Part shown: one piece after another, positions 27,101-37,672 of the stretch
Layout: each line of letters starts with the position of its first letter
Numbering within the stretch: the first letter of the stretch is position 1
Source: Stramonita haemastoma
Lineage: Eukaryota; Mollusca; Gastropoda; Neogastropoda; Muricidae
Length of the DNA stretch: 64,000 bases
Direction: 5' to 3'
Assembly (NCBI GenBank): GCA_030674155.1
Contig: CM060342.1
Location: 10,795,328 to 10,859,327, forward strand
Position numbers and translations under genes: made by a program
The notes under the pieces: generated by a model
What the model was told of the DNA's origin: nothing
Databases searched by the model: none
The model's input: only the letters and a program-made list of their open reading frames with translations

Positions 27101-28274
27101 GTATAGATCTCTATCCATCTATTCTTTTTGTTCTTTCATTCTGCTCTTACTGTATATTTACTAGGATAATGGGATAAGCACTCAATCTCATGTGCTTTCT
27201 TACATCCAGTCCCCGTTTGTATGCATGTGGTTTTGTAAATTTTATCATCTGTTTGATTGTTTCCACCAGCACACAATGACCTACTCTTCATAAAAGTGGA
27301 ATAGGTTTTCAACGTGTGTGCAAGATGATCTGCGTATGTTGGCACTCAGGACTTCAGTCTCAGAGTTTATCGTCTCATCTGAAGGGCTTTTGGGAAGTGG
27401 AGTTGGCACTGATGTTAACTCCAGGGGGGAAAAAATTCCCTTGAATGGGATTTAAATCCAGGTCAGCAGATCACAAGTGCAATCTGCAACGCTCTAACTA
27501 TCAGGCTGTTCCATGTGTGTGTGTGTGTGTGTGCGCACATATGTGTGCTTGTGTGTTTTCTGTTTGTACGCTTGTGTATCTTCTGTGTGTGTTGTGTTGT
27601 GAAGGTGTGTGCATGTGTGTGTGTGTGTGTGTGTGTTGTGTGTTGTGTGTTGTGTGTGTGTGTGGTGTGTGTGTGTGTGTGCATGCGCATGTGTGTGTGG
27701 TTTTCTCTGTGTGTTGAACTTTAATGTCAAACTCGATGAGTGATGGTTGTGCTCTGTTCTCTTTGCAGAGGATTTTATTGCTGTGAACAAGCCCTACGGT
27801 CTCCCTTCCCATGGTAAGATAGATCTCACAAGCAGCTACCACTCGTACCAGAAAGGTTGATTTTGCCATTTTTATTGAAATCTTTTTATTTTTGGTTGAT
27901 TCAGTCCAGCTCATAGTAAAGTATGCAAAAAAGTGTACCATTGTGGGTTTTGGGGTTTTTTAAGTCATAGAAATGCTGAAACTTTGTTGTTGGGTTTTTT
28001 TTTGTTTGTGTTGCTCTTCTAGAGCTCTGAGGTTCGCTAATGGTGAGATTCTTGCATTTATGCAACCTTTTTGGCCGCTATTAAGGTATTTATTTATTTA
28101 TTCTTTTTTATATCGAGGATAACAGAATAAGCAATCATGTGCTTTTTTTCATCGGTCCCGTGTGTATGCAGTTTTGTAAATTTTGTAGCCTCATTCTGAA
28201 CAAGACACCAGTGTGCATATTTTTTTGTCATCCATTCTGACTGGCATGAATGACCTGCAGTGTGTGTGCCTGTG

Positions 28275-28338
<64 letters not shown>

Positions 28339-31019
28339 CGAATGTGTGTTTGTGTGTGTGTGTGTGTGTGTGCATAAGGATATAATATATAAGTGTGTGT
28401 ATCCTGAGGATATATGCCCGTGTACATGCATTTGTGTGTGAAGGGAGGGGAAAGAGAGAGTGTGTGTGAGGGCGAGAGCGAAAGAGCATTAAAATCAGAC
28501 TGTAAGACCTTGGGTTGTTTTTTGTGGGGGTTTTTTTGTTCCTCAACTAGAACTCCAAACTTCACCAATGGTGGGAGCTTGCATTTGCAACCATTTTTTA
28601 CCCATCAAGAAGGTAGCCACATTCCAAGTTCAGGGCTTGTTTGTTGCCATATTTTGGCGGTAAAAGTTGATCCCATTCTTAGCACAACAGATTCGCCTGA
28701 AATTAACCCTCTTCCATTCAGATTCTCTTAACACAAACTGCCCCTAGATTTCGCATTCCATCACGAAATCAGGTCAGGCACACATGCTCGCTGGCCTTTT
28801 CCTCCTCCTAAGTACATACCAGCATCTATAATTACTTCCAGAATCTCAACAGGGTTTCTACCTCTAGCCTGATAGAGCTTTGGCATGTGGTAGCAATTAG
28901 TGATGGTCACAGCGTGATGGAAATCTACTGTGTGTAAATCCCAGCAAATCCTGGTTCGGGATTCAGGGGGGGCAATTATTCAATCCCGGCAAATCCCAAT
29001 TCGGACTAAGAGGGTTAATCCTGTTCCAGGGGGACCTGGGGTTCGTGTCAGCGTAGGACAAGTTCTGCAGCCACTTGCCCATCGCCTGGACAGTGGGTCA
29101 AGGTCGCTTGACAACCTGCATCTGGTGCATCGCCTGGACAAGGAGACCACAGGCATCATGCTCCTGGCAAAGTAGGAACTGTATACATAAATAATATATA
29201 TATTACTTTATTTTTGTTGTTTTTGTTGATCAGCACTAGTTTGTTACCTCATGGTGCATGCCTTGACAAGGATCCACAGGATCAGTCCTGGCAAAGTAGG
29301 TACTGTCACTACATGTATTACATACTTCTTTTTGTGCTGTTGTTGTTGTCAGCTTTTAGTTTGTCTCTTCTTCAGATGCTGGAAAAGAAAGTATATGATC
29401 ACAGGCTTATTCTGCACACTTTGAAATCAGAAGCAGATTTTTGGTAACCCGCCCTGCCCCCCCCCCCCCCCCTGAAATTTTTGTAAAACATGAAAGTAGG
29501 TTTTGTGATCATGTTTTCTTCTTTCTTTCTGCTCCTGAACTAGAGCTCTGAGGTTCACCAGTGGTGGTAGTTGGGCATATGTGACCATTTCCCCCTATCT
29601 AGTGACCATGTGCGCACCTTGGCTTCAGTACAGTCCCCCAGTTCATCCAGCTGTAAATGAGTACCTGCCCTCTTTAGGGTCAGGGAAGGTAAAGCAGCGA
29701 AGGAGAGGAGACAGGCACCGCCCTCAATAATTATGCTGGTCCCTAGAGAAGCTGAGGTCTCTGATGCCTGGCTCCCCTACAACCACATAGGTTATAGGGA
29801 CACCTTCACCTTTTCACCTATGACTAGACAGAGGTGAAGTGACTGTTGCACTGCATGCATTGACCATAGAGAAGGATACCTGTGTGTGTGTACACTGAGA
29901 GAAAAATACCTGTGTGTGTGTGTGTGTGTGTTGTGCAGGAGTGCGGAGGTGGCCTGGCAGTTGTTGGGGATGTTTCGGCGGCGGGAGGTGGGCAAGACCT
30001 ACTGGACCGTGACCAAAGGCCTGCCACAGCCGCTGGAAGGTGATGTGTCGTTCTACTTCATCATTGCCCTCTCTCCCTCCCTGTATTGCGCATGCATACA
30101 TGCGTGTGCACACACACACACACGCATGCACACACACACACAATATATATATGTATGCATGCATACACCATTTGCATACACATGTACATTGCACATATGA
30201 ATTCAAATCATACATGCATGCATACACATTTGCATACACATGTACATTGCACATATGAATTCAAATTGTATATATTTCACAAACACATGCACGCACGCAC
30301 ACGCACGTGCACACACACACATGCACACATACACACACACCACACCACACACACACATATGCACATACACACACACACACACACACACATATGCACACAC
30401 ACAAACACACACACAACCATCGACTCAAACACACAAGAAAATGAAGAATTTTTTTTAAAACCTTGAATTTTTAATCCAAAGGATGAGACAGAGAAAGTAT
30501 GAAAAATGAAACAAGGCATAAATGCATTGATAATATTTTAAGAAAAATGTGTGATATTAAGAGTTAGCAGGGAGGAAAATGAACGTGGGGATACATGTGC
30601 TTATATTTAGATTTTTTTTTTTTTTTTTTTGCAGGTGTCATAAATATTCCGTTAGCCAGGAAAAAAGTTCATGGAATATACAAGGTAAGTCATGGGTGTT
30701 TTCCTCATCTTTTCTTGAACATTGTTTCATCTATCTCTTTGTTTGTTTGTGTGTGTGTGTGTGTATGTTTTATTTTATTTTTTTTTAATTTTATTCTTTA
30801 ATATTAGGATAATGGAATAAGCACTCTTGTGCTTTTTTACGTCCAGTCCCCGTGTGTATGCAGTTTTGTAAATGTCATCTGTTCCCACCGGCACATGATG
30901 GCCTTCTCTTACGAAAAGTGAAACAGGATTTAACGTGTGCACAAGATGTTCTGCATGCGTTCACACATGGGCCTTGGTTTATGGTCTCATCCGAAGGACT
31001 TTAGGGGAGAAGTAAGTGT

Positions 31020-31050
<31 letters not shown>

Positions 31051-31088
31051 TCACTGTGTGTCACTGTGTGTACTGTGTGTCACTGTGT

Positions 31089-31147
<59 letters not shown>

Positions 31148-31804
31148 AGGCATGGTCGCATGCACAAAAATCTCACATTTGGTTAACCCAGAACTCTAGC
31201 AGAGGAGCAAAAAGAACCAAAAAAAAGTACTTACCATATAGGCAACCATACTTTGACTTCAGATGACATTATCCCAAAATTAATGCTAACTCGTCTTTTT
31301 TTTTGTCTCTCATTCTTTTTCAGACAGTGGTCATGCCTAAGGAATACGTGTCGGAAGACAAGGTCAGGGCAAGGTCGTGGAACCGCAGCGGTGACAAGAG
31401 CGCGTGGCAGTGACAGAGTACAGGGTGGTGGCTCACTGCGACAGCATGGCTCTGGTGGAGTGCAAGCCCAGACAGGGGTTCAGGTGAGGGGGATTTCCCT
31501 TGCTGATTACTGAGCTTGACATTACTGGTGAGCCCCCTATATGGCTTGTGTGGGTGGTTGGCGGGGCAGTAACCAACATGACTGGATTGGACTTTAGTGG
31601 TCTTTTTTTGTCCTTTTTTTTTTTTTCTTTTCTTTTGTTAAATTTTTTATTTCTTGTGATTTATCTTGATTTTATGTGTTGTCTAGTCGTTCTTTTTTTA
31701 TTTGATAGTTTGTTTGTTGTTGTTTTTTTCATGCTTTTTAATTTTCAATGATTATAGTTTTTTTTTTTCTTTTTCGTTTTTTTTTATTTGGTTTAGTTAG
31801 GTGG

Positions 31805-31848
<44 letters not shown>

Positions 31849-33081
31849 GTCTCTGTTCTGTCTCTGTCTCTCTCTCTTTCAGGTGTACACATTGATGTAG
31901 GGCTGCAATAATGCCACCAGAAAGGAAAGGCCCTGCCCACCTACTGTATTTTCCTTATTCAAAAATACTTTCAGCATTTATTTTTGAAGTATTACACCAA
32001 TTATTACTCTCATCATTCTCTTCTCTCCCATAACTCCCTGAGGAGTGGTTAGGGCACTGCCCTGAATTTTTCAAACTGTGTCTCTCGGGCAAGTTGAACC
32101 TGGCGGAGCCCATCCCTCTCCAGGCACAGGTTGCATGCTGGGTATGTTCATGTTTCCATACCTCCCCGAATAATGCTGACATGAATAATGGGATTTTTTT
32201 TCTTTGCACATTTGATCTTCTTTATGCATACATCTGCAAGTGCAATGATGGCACTGGCAGGTCTACCCTTTAAGTTGATCCAGGAGAGAGTAAAAAAAAT
32301 CCCTGCTTCAAATTCACCAGATGCTGTTACTGAGATTCAAACCCACAACTTCATAGTCCCATAGGATGGAAGGCAGAGGCTCTTATCCACTTAACCATGG
32401 AGCTCATCATTTTTATATTTATCGTTGTTATGATGATTATTTTTATATTGTTATTTCTACTGTTATATTTAGTACTATTATTGTCAATATCATCATCATC
32501 ATTGTCATCATCATCATCGTTCTTATCATTACTACCATTAGTATTTATTATCATTATTTAAAAAAACAAACATTTTATCATCATTACTATTAGTATTTAT
32601 CATCATTATTGAAAAAAAACACATTTTATCATCATGATTATTATTTTGTTGTGTCATTATTATCATTGTTGATATTGGTATTGTTGGCTATGGTTGACAG
32701 CACCAGATTCGTGCCCATTTGGCCCAGGCGCTGAATGCCCCAGTGTTGGGGGATCACAAGTACTCCCACATGGACAAGCTGGCTCCCCAGGTACCTGTGT
32801 GTGTGTGTATGTGCATGTGGTTGTTTGTGTGTGTGTGTGGTGTGTGTGTGTGTGTGTGTGTGTTGTGTGTGTGGTGTGTGTGTGTGTGTGTGTTGTGGTT
32901 GGGGAGGGGCAAGGGGTATATTTGTTTGTGTATTTGTGGAGGGGGGTGGAGGTGGGTAGAGGTGTTAGTCATAGAAGTAGTCATGGGGGTTGTATTTTAC
33001 TAGTCAATAGGTTTTTTGGTTTGTTGATTTTTTTAATTCATCAATAAGTGACTTGGGTGTGCTTGTGTGCTTGGCAGCTTG

Positions 33082-33114
<33 letters not shown>

Positions 33115-33653
33115 GTTTGTGCATGCGTGTTGTGTGCTTGTGAATATGTGTGTGTGTGTGTGTATGTATGACTGTGTGTGTGACCTTGTGTGCACATTGT
33201 GTGTGCACACACCCATATATATGCACACTACCAGCTCTTTTAGTCTGAGAACCCTATCAGAGACACTAACACTTCTGGTACTGTGTGTGTGTGGTGTGCT
33301 TTTCACAGAGACTGTTCCCAGAAGCGCTGCAGAAGCTGGGGGTGAGGCAGGCCCAGGTGCGCCACATCCCCCTGCACCTGCACGCCAAGGCGCTGGTGCT
33401 GCCCCAGTGGAGGGGGCGGGACAACCTCTTCATCGCCGCCCCCATCCCCAGGTTCTTCCTCCGCAACCTCAAGACCCTCAAGATCAAAATCCTCGCGATA
33501 GGGGTGTTAGAAGGGGGTGTTGGGGGTGGGGTGTTGTGTTGTGTGGGGAGGCGGTTGTGTGTTGGTGGGGGGGGGGGCTCTTCATCCCTGCTCCCATCCC
33601 CACGTTCTTCCTCCCAACCTCAAGACCCTCAAGATCAAATCCCCTCGCGATAG
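22815..33653 (+). CDS. RPUSD4: RPUSD4-like mitochondrial pseudouridine synthase, 10 exons, frame-broken as given
   Basis: Exons: 22815-24190, 24920-25052, 26918-27058, 27769-27813, 29030-29171, 29939-30039, 30635-30684, 31324-31483, 32701-32790, 33309-33653. Junctions join in phase and give RluA-family motifs in order: AVNKPYGLPSHG, the catalytic-Asp motif HRLDKETTG, KTYWTVT, HQIRAHLA and LGDHKYSHMDKLAPQ, then HIPLHLHAKAL. RPUSD4 modifies mitochondrial 16S rRNA and tRNA in mammals. The start MAARLSRACLWRLKHFR looks like a mitochondrial presequence. Oddities: exon 1 is very long, with repeated FIDEQYF-like motifs and about five frame changes; exon 8 lacks two bases; the C-terminal end is partly duplicated. 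It is either an assembly-damaged gene or a decaying copy. Confidence 0.87.
24191..24917 (+). mobile_element. Repeat-like element filling RPUSD4 intron 1
   Basis: Multiple ggtccttttaa / aagtccttt motifs lie at both ends in mirrored positions. The middle has gccctctgacccccacaagg, ggctctgccctttgacct and a third variant of that phrase. CAGGG occurs at the left edge (24187) and CCCTG at the right (24908-24912). The ends are only weakly inverted, so the class is uncertain. Confidence 0.45.
25209..25383. mobile_element. Small MITE (~175 bp) in RPUSD4 intron 2
   Basis: Inverted ends TTAGCCCTTAT / ATAAGGGCTAA with GC-rich inner repeats (gggcgctaatgggcgc twice). No clear target duplication. Confidence 0.55.
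25690..25985 (-). mobile_element. Dispersed repeat family E (SINE), copy 2
   Basis: On the minus strand: B-box-like ggttcaatcccc, core tagtctttcagatgagacga and tail agagacttgtccctgg. The core resembles that of SINE-1. Confidence 0.72.
26380..26590 (-). mobile_element. Dispersed repeat family D, copy 2
   Basis: Minus-strand match to 21325 and 52840: ttttcccatcaaactgggaa, gggcagcaaggctgg and related text. Confidence 0.65.
26616..26900. repeat. ~100-bp tandem repeat, 3 units, ending at the exon 3 acceptor
   Basis: Unit: gatgattgttccattaacaa, actgatcaaatttctctgtc, aaaacttac...atgcatactctgtg. The last partial unit runs up to the acceptor of the exon at 26918. Confidence 0.88.
27150..27513 (-). 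mobile_element. SINE-1, near full length, in RPUSD4 intron 3
   Basis: Tail from aggataatgggataagcact, core, and head to ctaactatcaggctgttcc. A (GT)n tract follows directly. Confidence 0.85.
27514..27700. repeat. Compound (GT)n microsatellite
   Basis: GT runs with TTGTG and GCGCAC interruptions. Confidence 0.95.
28010..28260 (-). mobile_element. SINE-1 long-tail fragments
   Basis: Long-tail block (agctctgaggttcgctaatg), then a short-tail piece (tcgaggataacagaataagc), then tgtcatccattctgactggc: three SINE pieces in one stretch. Confidence 0.7.
28261..28372. repeat. (GT)n microsatellite
   Basis: GT run broken by TTG and GAACGAA. Confidence 0.95.
28535..28650 (-). mobile_element. SINE-1 long-tail fragment
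   Basis: aactagaactccaaacttca, then cccatcaagaaggtagccac and attccaagttcagggctt. Confidence 0.65.
29030..29171 (+). CDS. RPUSD4: RPUSD4 exon 5: catalytic aspartate exon
   Basis: Acceptor TTCCAG|GGGGAC and donor GGCAAA|GTAGGA. It encodes GPGVRVSVGQVLQPLAHRL and ends LHLVHRLDKETTGIMLLAK. The Asp of HRLDKETTG is the universal pseudouridine synthase nucleophile. Confidence 0.92.
29531..29825 (+). mobile_element. SINE long-tail piece followed by repeat family C, copy 2
   Basis: agctctgaggttcaccagtg at 29545, then the family C body: accttggcttcagtacagtc, gagtacctgccctctttagg and ggttatagggacaccttcac. Confidence 0.65.
30108..30420. repeat. Compound (AC)n region with a 59-bp direct duplication
   Basis: AC tracts flank two copies of atttgcatacacatgtacat plus tgcacatatgaattcaaat (about 30169-30210 and 30228-30267). 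Confidence 0.9.
30790..31015 (-). mobile_element. SINE-1, tail and core, in RPUSD4 intron 7
   Basis: From attaggataatggaataagc to ctcatccgaaggactttagg. The head is replaced by (GT)n. Confidence 0.85.
31015..31146. repeat. (GT)n with TCACTGTGTG units, then (GA)n
   Basis: Five-fold tcactgtgtg sub-repeat between GT runs, then GA. Confidence 0.95.
31324..31483 (+). CDS. RPUSD4: RPUSD4 exon 8, two bases short of frame
   Basis: Acceptor TTTTTCAG|ACAGTG and donor GTTCAG|GTGAGG. Frame 1 gives TVVMPKEYVSEDKVRARSWN. A shift near 31407 is needed to read AVTEYRVVAHCDSMALVECK, and another near 31471 to reach the next exon in phase. The exon is 160 bp where 162 would restore phase, so two single-base deletions fit exactly. 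Confidence 0.82.
31801..31885. repeat. (CT)n / (TCTG)n microsatellite
   Basis: CT run with TCTG interruptions in RPUSD4 intron 8. Confidence 0.93.
32275..32402 (-). mobile_element. tRNA-derived SINE head (separate family)
   Basis: Minus strand: A box tggttaagtggataagagc and B box gggtttgaatctc, 128 bp in all. It is too degenerate past the B box for a working tRNA. Confidence 0.6.
32797..32897. repeat. (GT)n microsatellite directly after exon 9
   Basis: GT runs with GTGG and TTGTG breaks, starting 6 bp into the intron. More GT lies at 33081-33190. Confidence 0.94.
33309..33653 (+). CDS. RPUSD4: RPUSD4 exon 10 with duplicated C-terminal end
   Basis: Acceptor TTTCACAG|AGACTG. It encodes RLFPEALQKLG, HIPLHLHAKALVLPQW and PIPRFFLRNLKTLKIKILAIGV. 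At that point a stop is expected, but TTAG stands where the copy about 153 bp downstream (33583-33660) has TGAG. The frame therefore runs on through a G-rich linker into the second copy, in a different frame, to TAG at 33653. Confidence 0.78.
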   Translation, partial: RLFPEALQKLGVRQAQVRHIPLHLHAKALVLPQWRGRDNLFIAAPIPRFFLRNLKTLKIKILAIGVLEGGVGGGVLCCVGRRLCVGGGGGSSSLLPSPRSSSQPQDPQDQIPSR

Positions 33654-33660
33654 GGGTGTG
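33583..33660 (+). repeat. Second copy of the RPUSD4 C-terminal coding segment
   Basis: About 78 bp closely matching 33430-33512 (cctcaagaccctcaagatca, ctcgcgataggggtgt shared), with a TGA where the first copy has TTA. Confidence 0.85.
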
Positions 33661-34138
33661 AGGAGTGTTGGGAGGGTGTGTGTGTGTATGTGTGTATGTG
33701 TGTATGTATGTGTGTGTGTGTGTGTGTGTGTTTTTTTGTAGTATGTGTGTTATTTAGTCGTATAAGATAATACTGGTTTAAACGTTTTTTGTTTTTTCTT
33801 TTTCCTTGTATTATGTGTGTTTGTGTGTGTGGTGTGTGTGGGGGGGGGGGGGGGGTGTTGTGGTGTGAGGTTTTTTGTAGTATGTGTGTTATTTAGTCGT
33901 ATAAAATAATGCTGGTTTAACTTTTTTTTTTTTGGTTTTGTTTTTTCTTTTTCCCTTGTATTGGATTGCTTAAAATTTATGTTGCTGATGTTTGAGTTAG
34001 TGGATGATTTTATATGCCTGAATTTATTCATTTGATGGAAAGGATTGATGTGTTTTTGTTTTTAATCAAAAAACACACTTAATTGTGCATGTAGGACTGA
34101 GGAGAGGGGAGGGAGTGGATGTCATTGTTACTTTTTTC

Positions 34139-34310
34139 CTCTGAAGTCAGAGTATGGCTGCCTATATGGCGAGGTACTTGCAAACAGTCGTACACGCAAA
34201 CTTTTCATTCAGTGTGCAATTTCAATCTCACAGGGATTTCCAGGTGGGATGAGTGAGTCAGGGTGCACATTCTGGGTGACCCCCCAGTGTTAAGCTGGGA
34301 AACACACAAC
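34139..34310 (+). repeat. Dispersed repeat family B, copy 2
   Basis: Same orientation and extent as 9640-9830. Confidence 0.8.
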
Positions 34311-34984
34311 ATTGTTACTTTTTGCAGTTGAATTTTCTCTGATGTGTTGTTCTATCAAGATTTGCTTTTTTTTTCTCTCTCTCTGCTGTTCCTACTAATC
34401 CTATGCCTTAGTTTTCTTGTTTGTTTTCCAGCAAATATAATTCCAGGCATTTCTTTTTAATCTACAGGTGCTGTAAGATAATGGAGCAATTTTGGGGGAG
34501 GGGTTGTGGTCATGTCTGTGCAGGCCATGGGAATAGTGTAGGGCAAGTTGTTGATTCCTGTGATATCGTTGGTCTTGTGGTGTGTACATGATCATCTTTC
34601 AGACCAGTGGAAATAAAAGATCAGTGATACTCTTGCAGTACTTTGTCAGCTTGTCATATTTTGATGTATCTTCTTGCTGTCATTCTGTGCATATGTATGT
34701 TCCATTCAGGAAGTACATACAAATGCTTCCATTCAGGAAGCACAGTTTTTGATGTTTTTTACAATGAACAGGTCTTAACACTAACAGGCCTTAACCATTG
34801 ACAATGTCAAGTCAAGGCAGTACTGTATTATTGTTACGCTTGCTGTCTTGCTGTGCAGATGTTTACAGAGTGACTGTGTAGTTTGTAATGACTATACCAA
34901 TGTTCAGTCCCATCTCTATGATCAGAATCTCCAGAGAGGAGATAAGAGAGAGGAGAAAGGACAGGATTAATAGCAGTAACATAA

Positions 34985-35039
<55 letters not shown>

Positions 35040-35169
35040 CACACACTTAAGTAGTTCAGATTGTTTCAGAATGATATCATGAATGAAATAGGTCTCCTGG
35101 GATAGTGACCTTGGCCTTTTAAAAAAAAATCATTTTCAGAGGAAATAGAAAAATCATGCACGGGTTTTA

Positions 35170-35285
35170 AACATTTATTCATTTATTTATTCTTTTATTT
35201 CGAGGATAATGGATAAGCACTCATGTGCTTTTACATCCAGTCCCCGTGTGTATGCAGTTTTGTCAATTTGTCATCCTTTCCCAAG
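35170..35285 (-). mobile_element. SINE-1 tail fragment
   Basis: tcgaggataatggataagca through cagtccccgtgtgtatgcag. Confidence 0.8.
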
Positions 35286-35679
35286 TGGACAATTATACTT
35301 CATCAGATTTAAATCCATGTACACAAAGCACTTGACGAACATAACATTACAATTTTGCTTTTTCATTTATATCAGAGCTGTGAATCCAGCACCTTGACAA
35401 ACCAAGCCTTGTCATGTGCATGCACTGCTTGAACCGGTAGTGATGATGTGGGGAAAAGCAATAAGATTGATTCATCATTGCTCCTTGTGGCAATTTACTG
35501 ACAAAATCAAGAAATACCTTTAGATCAGAGTTTTGTGCATGAAAATGCACAGTACAATGATAGAAAAGTAACGCATGCTTTGTTTCAAGTTAAGTCAAAG
35601 TCAAGTCTAAAACACTTTAATCATCCCCTGAAGGCAATTACAACAATGTAGTTTCGTTTTCGTGAGCTTTTTCTTCAAC

Positions 35680-35985
35680 AACTATTCTTGTTTGTCATAG
35701 AAGTGAAAATGTGTTTGTCATAGAAGAAAATGTGTTATGCTGTTGTTGAGCACCTGACAAGTCAGGCCCAGTGCATCCAACTTTGGCAGAGAATTATTAT
35801 CTTCTAAGCTTTCCTAGAAAAAAGGCAGGAGAATGGACCAAGAAGGCAGAAAATGGACAAGAAGGAGGTGACAGGAAGAAAAGGAATAAGACAGAAACAC
35901 AGAGAGGGGTAAAAAAAAAAAAAGAGAAGAGAATTTCTAGCAGAAGGGGGAATGCTGACAGGCACTGGCATCTCCACAGGACATA
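35680..35985 (+). repeat. Dispersed repeat family F, copy 2
   Basis: Matches 17885-18190: cctgacaagtcaggcccagt and aaaaaaggcaggagaatgga. Confidence 0.75.
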
Positions 35986-36250
35986 TGCTTTGGTTTGAAA
36001 AAGCTCATAAAAATGAAACTACATACTCAAGTATCTTTATCACTTCATACATGTTGAACTGATAGGGACAAGTTTTGAGGTTTGATTCAATAAATATATA
36101 TTCTCTCTTCAGACATTCAGAAGAAAAAAAAACTGGTTCAGTTTTTATCAATTCTTTTTTCATATTCCATCATTCAACATATTTTGCGTAAAGTAATTAT
36201 CATAGTTCTTGACATGATGCATGGCAACAAAAATGCAGGAATGTACAAAC

Positions 36251-36291
<41 letters not shown>

Positions 36292-37501
36292 TGACACATT
36301 TACATGTGAAACACACAAATAACACTCCTCACTTCATAAAATTAAAATCACTTATGCCGACTCAATATGCAAGCATGTACATACAAGTATAAAATCACAA
36401 TATGTAAGTTGGATATTTGCAACTGCAGAGACACAACAATTTTAAAAAACACTGGCAATTGCACATACACATAGATATCTCTAAACAAGCATGCAGCCAT
36501 GCACATTCAAATGATACAAGATGTACTTTTTCACAGAAACATTTGCAGTACAAAACTTCTGCTATCCCAGTAATGTTGATAACATTTCTCCTTGAAAGAA
36601 ATGTGAAAAATGATGAAGGACTAGAATTCCTTTGGTGGTGGGGTGAGAGGAAATAATTAAAAGGAATTAGGGCCTATTTGATGCCATCAGTATTTGGGTT
36701 TCAAGTTTGTAAGCCAAATCATCCACAGTCTGCTCATCCCCAACTTTGCTGTGAAGTTGCACTCCCTTTCATATAAAGTGAGGGTATCACTGAGACAGGT
36801 TTAGTTCTCACTTCAAGAACTTTCACGCATTATATTCTAAGATGGCCATTTTTTAGTTCTATAAATGTTACACTCCACTGAATTCTGTCAACAGTAACTC
36901 CCAGATATGGTATTCTCTGATGGCAAAGAATTCATTTTTTGTATTTTTTCCTTGGCTCCCATCTACTTGGGGGGAGGATTGTCATCCTGAACAACAGCTG
37001 AAATTTTTTTTTCCTCCAGAATGTTTGGAAAAGTTGAGGACTTTCATAGACTTGCACAGCTGACAGAGGACCAGATTTCAAAGCCTAAGAACCTTTGTAC
37101 ACATCCAAAGACTAAGGAGGCCTATGTCTGTCCACCTCAAAATACCCAAACCAGTATGGACCTGATATGACTGTGTAATGCCTGTTGGGGATCAACCCCT
37201 CAAATTTTTCATCCAAGATTCCACCACACAACCGCTCTGCCATCGTGGCTGATTTTACTCGATGTGATGTGTTTATGACTGAGATAATAAGGTATTCTTG
37301 GTTCCTTTTTTTTTTTTTTTTTTAAATCTCAGTAACTGACATCACAAAATATTCTTAAGTCTTGAGGTTATGTAAAGTTTTTATCTAATTGTTGCTAAAC
37401 TTTTCATGAGTCCAATCCCATCCAATCTTACAAACATGTAAAGGTGTAAAACCATACACACATGCATGCGGATGCACACACACACACACACACCACACCA
37501 G

Positions 37502-37624
37502 TTATTGAGGACTATACTTTAGCAAGAAATAAAGGTCAGCAAAGAAAACGATGGCAGCGAAGATGAGTCCAGTCACCAGTTGCTGGAATCAAACCACAAA
37601 ATCATTGAATTAGAACCATCACAC

Positions 37625-37672
<48 letters not shown>

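Larger units (their letters stand above)
33654..37501. other. Convergent intergenic region between RPUSD4 and TMEM199
   Basis: Contains GT/G-rich low complexity to 33870 (including a second repeat pair, tagtatgtgtgttatttagt, at 33739 and 33878), repeat B and F copies, a SINE tail and (AC)n tracts at 34989-35040 and 36254-36290. An AATAAA at 34612-34617 could serve RPUSD4, about 960 bp past its stop. No further exon was recognised. Confidence 0.55.
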
